The notes beneath the pieces are model-generated. The model did not search any database, had not been told where the DNA came from, and saw only the letters and a program-made list of their open reading frames with translations. Below, piece by piece: positions 16,743 to 25,951 of a stretch of 64,000 nucleotides of DNA. Each line of letters opens with the position of its first letter. Within the stretch, counting starts at the first letter, position 1. Source of the stretch: an uncultured Aquimarina sp. (GTDB lineage Bacteria > Bacteroidota > Bacteroidia > Flavobacteriales > Flavobacteriaceae); contig NZ_CANLOZ010000001.1 of assembly GCF_947492965.1 (NCBI RefSeq), forward strand, positions 744,001 through 808,000, given 5' to 3'. Both the position numbers and the translations under genes were made by a program.

Positions 16743-18833
16743 ATGCAAAGTTTTAGAACAGAAATAGAAAACCCAGTTGTCGAAAAAGACATTATAGAAT
16801 TAGCAAATAAAATTGAGCAATTCCATAAAGGGAAAATTGATGAGGAAAAATTTCGTAGCCTTCGTTTAGCAAGAGGTGTATATGGGCAGCGTCAGGAAGG
16901 AGTGCAAATGATTCGTATTAAACTACCTTATGGTAAAGTTTTAAGTAATCAACTACGAAGAATTTGTGAGGTTTCTGATGAGTATTCTAGAGGTAGATTG
17001 CATATAACGACTAGGCAAGATATACAAATACACTATGTGGATTTGAATAGGACTCCAGAACTTTGGGCAGAACTGGAAAAAGATGATGTTACTCTTAGAG
17101 AAGCTTGTGGAAACACGGTACGTAATGTTACAGCTTCCGAAACTGCAGGGATTGATCCAAGAGAGCCTTTCGACGTGTCACCGTATGCAGATGCATTGTT
17201 TCGTTTCTTTTTAAGAAATCCTATTTGTCAGGAAATGGGGCGTAAATTCAAGGTGTCTTTTTCTGGAACAGAAGAAGATACAGGATTGTCATATATGCAT
17301 GATTTAGGATTTATTGCTAAGATAGAAAATGGTATAAGAGGGTTTAAAGTGATGTTAGCAGGTGGATTAGGGTCACAGCCAAGACATGCAGATGAGTTAT
17401 ATAGCTTTTTACCAGCTAACAAAATAATTCCATTGATGGAAGGAGTGTTAAGAATTTTTGATCGTCATGGTGAGCGTAAAAGTAGAGCCAAAGCGAGAAT
17501 GAAGTTTTTAGTTAAGAATATTGGCTTAGACGCTTTTAAGGAATTATTAGAGGCAGAGCAAAAAGCTATAGCGCAAAAAACAGTGGAGATAGATGCTGAA
17601 AAATATGTAGCATCCGTTCCAGTTGATGTTGAAGCACCTGTGGTAGAAATTAAAGATCAAAAAGCTTTTGATTTATGGAAATCTACCAATGTGATCACAC
17701 AAAAACAGGATGGATATGTTGCTATTGGAATCAAGGTTTTATTAGGAGATTTCTACACTGATAAGGCAAGATTATTAGCAGATTTAGTAGAAAAATACGC
17801 AGCAGGAGAATTAAGGTTATCACTGCGTCAAAATATTTTAATTCCTTTTGTAAATGAAAATTTAGTGCCTTTCTTCTATCAAGAATTAGAAAAGTTAGGA
17901 TTTGTTGAAGCAGGTTATAATAAAGCAATTGATATTACTGCATGTCCAGGAACTGATACGTGTAATTTGGGAATAGCAAGTAGTACCGGTATTGCAGAAG
18001 AATTAGAAAGAGTTATAAAAACAGAATACCCTCAATATTTAGAAAAAGAGGATCTTGTAATTAAGATCAGTGGATGTATGAATGCCTGTGGACAGCATAA
18101 TATGGCAAATATTGGTTTCCAAGGGATGTCTGTTAGAACCAAAGATAAGTTAGTAGCGCCAGCGCTTCAAATATTATTGGGTGGAGGAAATCTAGGAGAT
18201 GGTAAAGGTCGATTTGCAGATAAAGTGGTTAAAGTACCAAGTAGAAGAGGACCAGAGGCTTTACGTAGAATATTAGATGATTTTGAAGCAAATTCGAATG
18301 GAAGAAAATTTGTAGAGTATTATGCAAACCAAGGAGAAAAATATTTCTACGATTTTCTAACAGACTTATCCAATGTGGATAATCTTACCCAAGAAGATTT
18401 TATCGATTGGGGAAATGAAGAGGAATATGTAAAAGCGATTGGAATTGGAGAATGTGCAGGTGTAGTCATAGACTTAATTGCTACTTTGTTCTTGGAAAGT
18501 GAAGAGAAAATAGAAAATGCAAAAGTATCTTTTGAAAATGAAGTGTATTCAGACGCAGTTTACCATGCTTACAGTTCTCTTGTTAACTCGGCAAAAGCCC
18601 TATTGTTAGCGGAAAATAAGAAGACAAATACACATGCTGGTATTATCAATCAGTTTGATGAAGAATTTGTGTCAACTGGCAAAATAAATCTAGATGGAAC
18701 GTTTGCAGATTTGATATATCAGATTCAAAGAAATGCACCAAGTAAGGATTTTGCAGTGGATTATATTAAAAATGCAGGGCAATTTTTGCAAAAAGTGCAA
18801 GCCTTTAGAGCACTTGAAGTGGAAAATGTATAA
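16743..18833 (+). CDS. Ferredoxin-type sulfite reductase with C-terminal HEPN-like domain
   Basis: Reduces sulfite to sulfide with siroheme and a 4Fe-4S cluster. The two ferredoxin-like and catalytic repeats of the nitrite/sulfite reductase fold are present. The cluster ligands are C401, C407 (CPGTDTC), C445 and C449 (CMNAC). The catalytic part ends near residue 540. It is followed by about 150 residues that are not part of the reductase: YSDAVYHAYSSLVNSAKALL and HAGIINQFDEEFV resemble HEPN helical domains. The reductase is followed by cobA, cysG-N, a ferredoxin reductase and a ferredoxin, which supply siroheme and electrons. That context makes sulfite more likely than nitrite. Confidence 0.9.
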   Translation: MQSFRTEIENPVVEKDIIELANKIEQFHKGKIDEEKFRSLRLARGVYGQRQEGVQMIRIKLPYGKVLSNQLRRICEVSDEYSRGRLHITTRQDIQIHYVDLNRTPELWAELEKDDVTLREACGNTVRNVTASETAGIDPREPFDVSPYADALFRFFLRNPICQEMGRKFKVSFSGTEEDTGLSYMHDLGFIAKIENGIRGFKVMLAGGLGSQPRHADELYSFLPANKIIPLMEGVLRIFDRHGERKSRAKARMKFLVKNIGLDAFKELLEAEQKAIAQKTVEIDAEKYVASVPVDVEAPVVEIKDQKAFDLWKSTNVITQKQDGYVAIGIKVLLGDFYTDKARLLADLVEKYAAGELRLSLRQNILIPFVNENLVPFFYQELEKLGFVEAGYNKAIDITACPGTDTCNLGIASSTGIAEELERVIKTEYPQYLEKEDLVIKISGCMNACGQHNMANIGFQGMSVRTKDKLVAPALQILLGGGNLGDGKGRFADKVVKVPSRRGPEALRRILDDFEANSNGRKFVEYYANQGEKYFYDFLTDLSNVDNLTQEDFIDWGNEEEYVKAIGIGECAGVVIDLIATLFLESEEKIENAKVSFENEVYSDAVYHAYSSLVNSAKALLLAENKKTNTHAGIINQFDEEFVSTGKINLDGTFADLIYQIQRNAPSKDFAVDYIKNAGQFLQKVQAFRALEVENV

Positions 18834-18878
18834 TATCTTTACATCATACGAATTTGGGATAATAAATTATGTAAGTAG

Positions 18879-19652
18879 ATGGAAATGAGTAGCAAGATAC
18901 CAAAGTTAACAGTTGTAGGAGCAGGTCCTGGTGATCCAGATTTAATTACATTAAAAGCTATTAAAGCATTAGCATCAGCAGATGTTGTATTGTATGATGC
19001 ATTGATTAATGAATCTCTATTAGAATATGCTCCAAATGCCGAAAAAATATTTGTAGGGAAACGAAAAGGGTGTTACGCTTATCAACAAGAACAGATCAAT
19101 GAATTAATTGTTAGTAGAGCGAAAAGTCATGGTCATGTCGTTCGACTAAAAGGGGGAGACCCTTTTATTTTCGGACGTGGAGCAGAAGAAATTGATTATG
19201 TGCAAGAATTTGGAATTGAAACAAATATGGTTCCTGGGATATCATCATCTCTAGCGGTGCCAGCGTATCAAGGAATTCCACTAACAAAACGAGGTTCATC
19301 CGAGAGTTTTTGGGTGATCACTGGAACAACAAAATCTCATAAATTATCACAGGACGTTTGCCTGGCAGCTAAATCTAATGCGACTGTGGTAATTTTAATG
19401 GGAATGAGCAAGTTAAGCGAAATTGTTAGTATCTTTGCAGCCGAAAATAAACAAGAGGTTCCTGTAGCTGTTATCCAGAACGGAACAACTGATAATGAGA
19501 GGTTTGGATATGGTTCGATTGGAACTATAGAACAAGTAGTTTCAGAACAAAAATTGTCTTCACCTGCCATTATTGTAATCGGAGAAGTAGTGAAACAAAG
19601 AGCTAAATTAGCTTCTATTTGTAAGAATATAAAAGAAGAAATCGTATCTTGA
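18879..19652 (+). CDS. cobA: Uroporphyrinogen-III C-methyltransferase
   Basis: SUMT: two SAM-dependent methylations of uroporphyrinogen III to precorrin-2, first step of siroheme synthesis. Motifs: VVGAGPGDPDLITLKA at residues 12-27, VVLYDALIN, VVRLKGGDPFIFGRGAEE, and VVPGISS-type loop (NMVPGISSSLAVPAYQGIPLT). 257 residues, the single-domain form without CysG N-terminal part, which is encoded separately at 19813. Translation may start at the ATG at 18879 or the internal Met at residue 3. Confidence 0.95.
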   Translation: MEMSSKIPKLTVVGAGPGDPDLITLKAIKALASADVVLYDALINESLLEYAPNAEKIFVGKRKGCYAYQQEQINELIVSRAKSHGHVVRLKGGDPFIFGRGAEEIDYVQEFGIETNMVPGISSSLAVPAYQGIPLTKRGSSESFWVITGTTKSHKLSQDVCLAAKSNATVVILMGMSKLSEIVSIFAAENKQEVPVAVIQNGTTDNERFGYGSIGTIEQVVSEQKLSSPAIIVIGEVVKQRAKLASICKNIKEEIVS

Positions 19653-19682
19653 TAGTTCAGGATAGCAATAAAGATGAAACGA

Positions 19683-19764
19683 GTATTGAAAAATTTAATA
19701 TTTGTTTGAAAAAAGAAAATGTTTAAATTTTTAATACGAGAACAGAGTGGTTACACAGGTTCTC
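19683..19764 (+). other. Two consecutive hairpins between cobA and cysG-N
   Basis: The first is a long AT-rich stem: 19683-19698 pairs with 19723-19737, one G bulged, 24-base spacer. It abuts a second stem, GAGAAC (19738-19743) with GTTCTC (19759-19764), followed by AATTTT. The second could be a weak terminator. Together they could lower or stabilise downstream message within the operon. Confidence 0.5.
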
Positions 19765-19812
19765 AATTTTATAATTAATTTATTATTGAAATAATTAATA
19801 AAATTTAAGCGT

Positions 19813-20415
19813 GTGAAAGAAAGAAATAATTTATATCCGGTTTTTCTAAAGGTTAGAAATCTCGAAATTCTAATAGTAGGAGGAGGAAATGTAGCCGAAG
19901 AAAAACTAACGTTCTTATTAAAATCAAGCCCGAATGCTAAAGTAACAATGGTGTCTCCAATGTATAGAGAAGATACTGTGGCTTTGGCGAGTAAGTTCGG
20001 AGTAAAAATGATAAAAAAGAAATATCACAGACGTTTTCTGAAAGGAAAACATATAGCAATTGCTACAACAGATGTTCCAAAAGTTAATGTACAAGTGTAT
20101 AAAGATTGTAGGAAAAGAAGTAAATTGGTGAATGTAGCAGACAATCCTCCATACTGTGATTTTTATATGGGAGGTATTGTTACCAAAGGTAATGTGAAAG
20201 TGGCTATTTCGACTAATGGAAAGTCACCGACCACTGCCAAAAGATTACGTCAGTTTTTTGAAGAAGTAATTCCAGAAAATATTGATGACTTAGTCAAAAA
20301 TTTAAACGAATATAGAAAAACAATAAAAGGTGATTTCGAGGAAAAAGTGGAAACACTCAATGAATTTACCAAAGGATTAATAGGAAAAAAAGAAGTTGAA
20401 CATGATCAAGACTGA
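19813..20415 (+). CDS. Precorrin-2 dehydrogenase / sirohydrochlorin ferrochelatase (CysG N-terminal type)
   Basis: Turns precorrin-2 into sirohydrochlorin and probably inserts iron to give siroheme. It starts with GTG at 19813 (MKERNNLYPVFLK), since no ATG precedes the Rossmann motif ILIVGGGNVAEEKLTFLL near residue 17. NVADNPPYCDFYMGGIV and VAISTNGKSPTTAKRLRQ are characteristic of the Met8p/CysG-N family. 200 residues is the full length of the dedicated form. Its end overlaps the following ferredoxin reductase by 14 bases. Confidence 0.93.
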   Translation: MKERNNLYPVFLKVRNLEILIVGGGNVAEEKLTFLLKSSPNAKVTMVSPMYREDTVALASKFGVKMIKKKYHRRFLKGKHIAIATTDVPKVNVQVYKDCRKRSKLVNVADNPPYCDFYMGGIVTKGNVKVAISTNGKSPTTAKRLRQFFEEVIPENIDDLVKNLNEYRKTIKGDFEEKVETLNEFTKGLIGKKEVEHDQD

Positions 20416-21457
20416 TATTCTAATCATCGGAGCAGGACCAACAGGTTTATTCACTGTTTTTGAAGCAGGATTATTAAAATTAAAAACACATCTTATCGAT
20501 GCGTTGCCACAACCAGGTGGACAATGCTCGGAAATATATCCTAAAAAACCAATTTACGATATTCCTGGATTTCCAGAAATTCTAGCTGGAGATTTAGTGA
20601 ATAATTTAATGGAGCAGATAAAACCTTTTGAACCAGGTTTTACCCTAGGAGAAAGAGCAGAGACTATAGAAAAGTTAGAAGATGATACCTTTTTGGTGAC
20701 TACCAACAAAGGAACCCAGCATAATGCACCAGTTGTTGCTATTGCTGGTGGATTAGGTTCTTTCGAGCCTCGTAAACCACCAATTCCTAATATTGCGGAT
20801 TTCGAAGATAAAGGAGTGGCATACATTATTAGAGATCCTGAGGTGTATAGAGACAAAAGAGTAGTAATTGCAGGAGGTGGAGATTCTGCTTTGGATTGGA
20901 CTATTTTCCTTGCAGATGTGGCAAGTGAGGTTACTTTAGTGCACAGAAGGAATGAATTTAGAGGTGCTTTAGATTCTGTAGAAAGAGTAGGTGAATTAAC
21001 TAAACTGGGTAAAGTAAACTTAATTACCGAAGCCGAAGTAAAAGAAATTAAAGGAGAAGATCACGTTACAGGTGTTGGAATCAAACACAAGACACAAGGA
21101 GATATTAATGTAGATACAGATTACTTTATTCCATTATTCGGATTATCACCAAAATTAGGTCCAATTGCAAATTGGGGATTAGAAATAGAAAAGAATGCTA
21201 TTAAAGTTGATAATTCGTATGATTATCAAACAAATATTCCAGGTATCTATGCTATAGGTGATGTAAATACCTACAGGGGAAAGCTTAAGTTAATACTTTC
21301 TGGATTCCATGAAGCTGCCATTATGTGTCAGAGTGCCTATCAGAGAATCTTCCCTGATAAAAAATATGTTATGAAATATACTACAGTAGGTGGAGTAGAA
21401 GGATTTGATGGATCTAAAAAAGAAGCCAAAAAAGAGGTAGTAAAAGCAATCGTATAA
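20402..21457 (+). CDS. Thioredoxin-reductase-like ferredoxin--NADP reductase
   Basis: A 351-residue FAD/NAD(P)H oxidoreductase. The FAD loop is IIGAGPTGLFTVFEAG at the N-terminus with PGGQCSEIYPKKPIYDIPGFP. The NADPH loop is VVIAGGGDSALDWTIFLA, and the C-terminal FAD signature is GIYAIGDVNTYRGKLKLI. There is no CxxC redox pair of thioredoxin reductase, which points to the YumC-like FNR. I start it at the ATG at 20402, not the TTG six bases earlier. With the ferredoxin behind it, it should pass NADPH electrons to the sulfite reductase. Confidence 0.93.
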   Translation: MIKTDILIIGAGPTGLFTVFEAGLLKLKTHLIDALPQPGGQCSEIYPKKPIYDIPGFPEILAGDLVNNLMEQIKPFEPGFTLGERAETIEKLEDDTFLVTTNKGTQHNAPVVAIAGGLGSFEPRKPPIPNIADFEDKGVAYIIRDPEVYRDKRVVIAGGGDSALDWTIFLADVASEVTLVHRRNEFRGALDSVERVGELTKLGKVNLITEAEVKEIKGEDHVTGVGIKHKTQGDINVDTDYFIPLFGLSPKLGPIANWGLEIEKNAIKVDNSYDYQTNIPGIYAIGDVNTYRGKLKLILSGFHEAAIMCQSAYQRIFPDKKYVMKYTTVGGVEGFDGSKKEAKKEVVKAIV

Positions 21458-21474
21458 GACTTATAAATTTCTTT

Positions 21475-21521
21475 CCTCGTAAGTAATACTGATCATTTTC
21501 GGTATATTTACGAGGATTTTT
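21475..21521 (+). terminator. Hairpin with T run between ferredoxin reductase and ferredoxin
   Basis: CCTCGTAA (21475-21482) pairs with TTACGAGG (21508-21515), followed by ATTTTTAT. The loop is long (25 bases). Partial termination here would set ferredoxin expression lower or separate from the upstream operon. Confidence 0.6.
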
Positions 21522-21540
21522 ATACCCTTAAAGCAATAGT

Positions 21541-21861
21541 ATGTCAGACGTTACTATAAAGATAAAAGATAGAGAAGGAGAAATTCATGAAGTACAAGCT
21601 CCTACTGATATGGCAATGAACCTAATGGAGGTGTGTAAGGCTTATGAACTTCCGGTAGAAGGTACTTGTGGAGGAATGGCTATGTGTGCATCTTGTCAAT
21701 GTTATATTTTATCAGATCATGAGCTTCCGGAAATGGGACAAGATGAGGACTTAATGTTAGCAGAAGCTTTTTATGTGGAGGATAATAGTAGACTTGGTTG
21801 CCAGATTCCAATCACTCCAGAATTAGATGGATTGGAGATTGAATTAGCTCCAGAATCCTAA
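21541..21861 (+). CDS. fdx: 2Fe-2S ferredoxin (adrenodoxin type)
   Basis: A 106-residue soluble electron carrier. Cluster ligands are C43, C49, C52 and C87 (CGGMAMCASC, then CQIP), the spacing of adrenodoxin/ISC-type ferredoxins. Placed right after the ferredoxin reductase and at the end of the sulfate operon, it is the likely electron donor of the sulfite reductase, which has no flavoprotein subunit here. Confidence 0.95.
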   Translation: MSDVTIKIKDREGEIHEVQAPTDMAMNLMEVCKAYELPVEGTCGGMAMCASCQCYILSDHELPEMGQDEDLMLAEAFYVEDNSRLGCQIPITPELDGLEIELAPES

Positions 21862-21881
21862 AAAAATAGATTAAACTTGCA

Positions 21882-21906
21882 AAATAAAAGGCTATGCCTT
21901 TTATTT
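21882..21906 (+). terminator. Terminator after the ferredoxin gene
   Basis: AAATAAAAGGC (21882-21892), loop tat, GCCTTTTATTT (21896-21906). A perfect 11-base-pair stem ending in a T-rich arm, 20 bases past the ferredoxin stop. It closes the sulfate operon. Confidence 0.75.
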
Positions 21907-21934
21907 GTAAACGTTTTACGTAGAAAACGTTTAC
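21907..21934. promoter_or_regulatory. Perfect inverted repeat ahead of the metH riboswitch
   Basis: GTAAACGTTTT (21907-21917) and AAAACGTTTAC (21924-21934), six-base spacer, directly abutting the terminator. No T run follows. The symmetry and the position about ten bases upstream of a TAAATTTA -7-like box (21943-21950) fit an operator for a dimeric regulator as well as an RNA hairpin. Confidence 0.45.
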
Positions 21935-21954
21935 GCAGTTCATAAATTTAATTA

Positions 21955-22059
21955 TGTTATCAAGAAAGGTGGAGGGAATAGACCCTATGAAACCTTAGCA
22001 ACCCTTTATCTGTTAAAGAAGGTGCTACATTCTATTCGTTTCACACGAAATAGATAACA
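21955..22059 (+). promoter_or_regulatory. SAM-I (S-box) riboswitch upstream of metH
   Basis: Same S-box core as at 3283-3387; the 47 bases 21962-22008 are identical to it. P1 is TGTTATC (21955-21961) with GATAACA (22053-22059), seven perfect pairs. P1 differs from the other copy while the core is unchanged. It should switch off the split metH and metF genes when SAM is abundant. The 165 bases up to metH hold T-rich sequence but no convincing terminator. Confidence 0.95.
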
Positions 22060-22224
22060 ATGATGTATGGCTTAGCCTATTTCCATTTATTTTTCTTGAT
22101 ATAGTAATTGTATGATTGATAACCTATGTCTAGTACTGTTATTTTAGTATTAGATAGAATGTTTTTCATATGTAAAGATCTTTTTATGGATCAAACTACA
22201 TGTGTGTAATTATCGGATTTTTAA

Positions 22225-23226
22225 ATGAAGGATATACAAAAAATATTAGAGGAAAGAATCCTTGTGTTGGATGGAGCAATGGGGACTATGCTACAACGTC
22301 ATAAGTTTACCGAAGAAGATTTTAGAGGCAAACGGTTTAAGGATTGGAAAGTTCCAGTTCAAGGGAATAATGATTTATTGAGTATTACGCAACCTGAAGC
22401 AATTAAAGAAGTACACCGTTTGTATTTTGAAGCTGGTGCGGATATTGTAGAAACCAATACATTCTCTGGAACAACTATTGCGATGGCAGATTACGAAATG
22501 GAAGAATTAGTATATGAATTAAACTTTCAATCTGCCAAGATAGCTAAAGAGGTGGCAGATGAATTTACTGTTAACGAACCTAATAAGCCACGTTTTGTTG
22601 CTGGATCAATTGGGCCTACCAATAGAACTGCAAGCATGTCACCAGATGTAAATGATCCTGGTTTTAGAGCGGTCACTTTCGATGAGTTAAGGATAGCATA
22701 TAAACTACAGGTGGAAGCATTATTAGATGGAGGATCTGATATACTTTTGGTAGAAACTGTTTTTGACACATTGAATGCAAAAGCTGCTCTTTTTGCAATA
22801 GAAGAAGTAAAAGACGAAAGAAATATAGAGGTGCCAATCATGGTAAGTGGAACCATAACAGATGCAAGTGGGAGAACACTATCTGGTCAGACAGCGGAGG
22901 CATTTTTAATTTCTGTTTCGCATATTCCTTTATTGTCTATAGGATTTAATTGTGCCTTGGGAGCAAATCAGTTAACTCCACATTTAGAGGTGCTATCACA
23001 GAAAGCTGATTTTTGGGTGTCAGCACATCCCAATGCGGGATTGCCAAATGCTTTTGGAGAGTATGATGAAACTCCGGAGCAAATGGCAGATCAAATAAAA
23101 GAATATTTAGACAAAAATTTGATAAATATTATTGGAGGATGTTGTGGAACTACTCCAGAGCATATCAAGGCAATTGCAGATATTGCAAAAAAGTATCAAC
23201 CAAGATCATTAGAAGCAGTGATTTAG
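22225..23226 (+). CDS. Methionine synthase, homocysteine-binding half
   Basis: N-terminal module of cobalamin-dependent MetH as a separate 333-residue protein. It begins with [18 protein letters not shown] and has the zinc ligands C243 ([10 protein letters not shown]), C306 and C307 ([14 protein letters not shown]), which activate homocysteine. Three bases separate its stop from the next gene, which encodes the remaining MetH domains. The two proteins must act together, or this half could also serve as a stand-alone homocysteine methyltransferase. Confidence 0.93.
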   Translation: MKDIQKILEERILVLDGAMGTMLQRHKFTEEDFRGKRFKDWKVPVQGNNDLLSITQPEAIKEVHRLYFEAGADIVETNTFSGTTIAMADYEMEELVYELNFQSAKIAKEVADEFTVNEPNKPRFVAGSIGPTNRTASMSPDVNDPGFRAVTFDELRIAYKLQVEALLDGGSDILLVETVFDTLNAKAALFAIEEVKDERNIEVPIMVSGTITDASGRTLSGQTAEAFLISVSHIPLLSIGFNCALGANQLTPHLEVLSQKADFWVSAHPNAGLPNAFGEYDETPEQMADQIKEYLDKNLINIIGGCCGTTPEHIKAIADIAKKYQPRSLEAVI

Positions 23227-23229
23227 ATT

Positions 23230-25923
23230 ATGGCGGTAAAGGAAAAAAGAAAATACTTAAAGTTATCCGGACTTGAGCCGATGATTGTTTCGGCTGATAC
23301 GAACTTTATAAATGTTGGTGAGCGTACTAATGTAGCAGGATCTAGAAAATTTCTTCGTCTCATCAAGGAAGAGAAATTTGATGAAGCACTTGATATTGCC
23401 AGACATCAGGTAGAAGGAGGAGCTCAGGTGATCGATATCAATATGGACGATGGTTTGATAGACGGAAAAGAAGCGATGGTAAGGTTCTTGAATCTTATTA
23501 TGGCAGAACCCGATATTGCCAGAGTGCCAATCATGATTGATAGCTCTAAATGGGATATTTTAGAAGCAGGATTACAAGTCGTGCAAGGGAAATGTGTAGT
23601 AAATTCTATCAGTCTAAAAGAAGGAGAAAAAGAGTTTATAGCACATGCCAAAAAAATCAAGAGATATGGAGCAGCAGTAATTATAATGGCTTTTGATGAG
23701 GTTGGTCAGGCAGATAATTATGAGCGCCGTATTGAGATCTCTAAAAGATCCTATGATATCCTAGTAAATCAGGTTAATTTTCCTCCCGAGGATATCATAT
23801 TTGATTTAAATATATTTCCAGTAGCTACTGGAATGGAAGAACATCGTAAAAATGCAATAGATTTTATTGAAGCTACGAGATGGGTAAGAGAAAATTTACC
23901 TCATTGTAGTGTCAGTGGTGGAGTTAGTAATGTTTCTTTTTCCTTTAGAGGAAACAACGTGGTTAGAGAAGCCATGCATTCTGTGTTTTTATATCACGCT
24001 ATTCAGGCTGGAATGAATATGGGTATTGTAAACCCTACAATGCTCGAAGTATACGATGATATACCTAAAGATCTATTGGAATATGTAGAAGATGTGATCT
24101 TAGATCGAAGAGAGGATGCAACTGAACGTTTACTTGATTTTGCCGAAACCGTAAAAGGAACTAAAAAAGAACAAACAGTTGATCTTTCCTGGAGAGAAGA
24201 ACCTTTGCAAGACCGTATAACCAGAGCATTGGTAAAAGGAATTGATCAATACATAGAAGAGGATGTAGAGGAAGCGAGACAAGCAGCCGATAAGCCTATT
24301 GAAGTAATTGAAGGTAATCTGATGACCGGAATGAATGTAGTTGGAGATTTATTCGGTTCGGGAAAAATGTTTTTACCACAAGTTGTTAAATCAGCTAGGG
24401 TTATGAAAAAAGCAGTTGCTTACTTATTACCTTATATCGAAGAAGAAAAGAAAAACAACCCAAGTTCAGCCGAAGGAAATGGTTCTGCTGGAAAAGTGTT
24501 AATGGCTACTGTAAAGGGAGATGTTCATGATATCGGTAAGAATATAGTGTCTGTTGTATTAGGGTGTAATAATTATGAGATTGTGGATCTAGGAGTTATG
24601 GTACCGCCGGAGAAAATTATTCAGACCGCAATTGATGAAAGTGTCGATATCATTGGATTGAGTGGATTGATTACTCCGTCTCTGGATGAAATGGTTTTTT
24701 TAGCCAAAGAAATGGAACGTAGAAACTTTAAAATTCCATTATTGATCGGAGGAGCAACTACTTCTAAGGCACATACCGCGGTAAAAATAGATCCGCAATA
24801 TCAAAATGCTGTGGTACATGTAAATGACGCATCAAGAGCAGTGACTGTGGTAGGAGATCTTTTGAATAAAAGAAGTAATCAAAAATATGTAGGTGCATTA
24901 AAAGAAGACTATGAAAAATTTAGAGAGAGCTTCTTAAAAAGAACAAAAAAGAAGGAGTACCTATCGATTGAAGATGCAAGAAAAAATAAATATACCATCG
25001 ACTGGAACACTTCCAAAATTACAGAACCAAATGCGTTAGGGGTTCAGATTATCGAAGAGTTTGATTTAAAAAAGCTAGAGCCATATATTGATTGGACTCC
25101 ATTTTTTAGGTCTTGGGATCTTCATGGGAAATATCCAGCTATTCTAAATGATGAAATTGTAGGAGAACAAGCTAATTCCTTATTTGCAGACGCGAAGGAA
25201 TTAATGGGCAAAGTACTTAATGAAAGATTACTAAGTGCAAAAGCAATATTTGGGTTGTTCGAAGCGAATACCATTAATGATGATGATATAGAAGTTAAAA
25301 GTAATTTTGGAAATTTTGAATTTAGAACTCTTAGACAGCAATTAAAAAAGCATGCTGGTAAACCCAACTTCGCGTTAGCCGACTTTGTAGCTCCAAAAGA
25401 ATCTAAAAGACAAGATTATATAGGATGTTTCTGCGTTACGACAGGATTTGGAACCAAAGAGCTGGCAGAGGATTTTGAAAAAGAACATGATGATTATAAT
25501 TCAATTATGATTAAAGCTTTAGCAGATCGTTTGGCCGAAGCTTTCGCAGAATATCTACATGAAAAAGTAAGAAAAGAACATTGGGGATATGCTAAAGAAG
25601 AAAAACTGTCTAATGATGAGTTAATTAAAGAAGTTTATAAAGGGATTAGACCTGCACCAGGATATCCCGCTTGTCCGGATCATCTCGAGAAACTAACAAT
25701 CTGGGAACTATTAAAGGTAAAAGAAAATATAGGAGTTGAACTTACTGAAGGTCTGGCGATGTGGCCGGCAGCTTCGGTTTCGGGATATTACTTTGCTAAC
25801 CCTGAAGCAAGATATTTTGGTTTGGGAAAAATAAAAGAAGATCAAGTCAAAGATTTTGCTTCAAGAAAAAATATCGACTTCGAGCTGGCAAAAAAGTGGT
25901 TAAGTCCTAACCTAGTAGAATAA
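23230..25923 (+). CDS. metH: Methionine synthase, folate/cobalamin/activation half
   Basis: An 897-residue protein carrying the rest of MetH. In order: the pterin-binding domain ([20 protein letters not shown] near the start), the B12-binding cap and Rossmann domains with H433 in [10 protein letters not shown] as the lower cobalt ligand and [13 protein letters not shown], and the SAM-dependent reactivation domain with [12 protein letters not shown] near residue 818. It transfers the methyl group of methyl-THF through cobalamin to homocysteine bound on the partner protein. Complete and in frame; not a broken gene. Confidence 0.96.
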   Translation: MAVKEKRKYLKLSGLEPMIVSADTNFINVGERTNVAGSRKFLRLIKEEKFDEALDIARHQVEGGAQVIDINMDDGLIDGKEAMVRFLNLIMAEPDIARVPIMIDSSKWDILEAGLQVVQGKCVVNSISLKEGEKEFIAHAKKIKRYGAAVIIMAFDEVGQADNYERRIEISKRSYDILVNQVNFPPEDIIFDLNIFPVATGMEEHRKNAIDFIEATRWVRENLPHCSVSGGVSNVSFSFRGNNVVREAMHSVFLYHAIQAGMNMGIVNPTMLEVYDDIPKDLLEYVEDVILDRREDATERLLDFAETVKGTKKEQTVDLSWREEPLQDRITRALVKGIDQYIEEDVEEARQAADKPIEVIEGNLMTGMNVVGDLFGSGKMFLPQVVKSARVMKKAVAYLLPYIEEEKKNNPSSAEGNGSAGKVLMATVKGDVHDIGKNIVSVVLGCNNYEIVDLGVMVPPEKIIQTAIDESVDIIGLSGLITPSLDEMVFLAKEMERRNFKIPLLIGGATTSKAHTAVKIDPQYQNAVVHVNDASRAVTVVGDLLNKRSNQKYVGALKEDYEKFRESFLKRTKKKEYLSIEDARKNKYTIDWNTSKITEPNALGVQIIEEFDLKKLEPYIDWTPFFRSWDLHGKYPAILNDEIVGEQANSLFADAKELMGKVLNERLLSAKAIFGLFEANTINDDDIEVKSNFGNFEFRTLRQQLKKHAGKPNFALADFVAPKESKRQDYIGCFCVTTGFGTKELAEDFEKEHDDYNSIMIKALADRLAEAFAEYLHEKVRKEHWGYAKEEKLSNDELIKEVYKGIRPAPGYPACPDHLEKLTIWELLKVKENIGVELTEGLAMWPAASVSGYYFANPEARYFGLGKIKEDQVKDFASRKNIDFELAKKWLSPNLVE

Positions 25924-25951
25924 AAAACACCAAGTAAACAACTAAAACTAA

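Noticed and set aside
16743-18833. Assimilatory nitrite reductase
   Set aside because: Same fold, but the gene sits between cysN and siroheme genes in a sulfate operon and no nitrate genes are near.
20396-20401. TTG start two codons earlier for the ferredoxin reductase
   Set aside because: The ATG at 20402 gives the normal family N-terminus (MIKTDILIIGAGP).
23224-23229. Frameshift or nonsense mutation in metH
   Set aside because: The break falls between domains, and the downstream frame has its own ATG and conserved start; both parts are intact.
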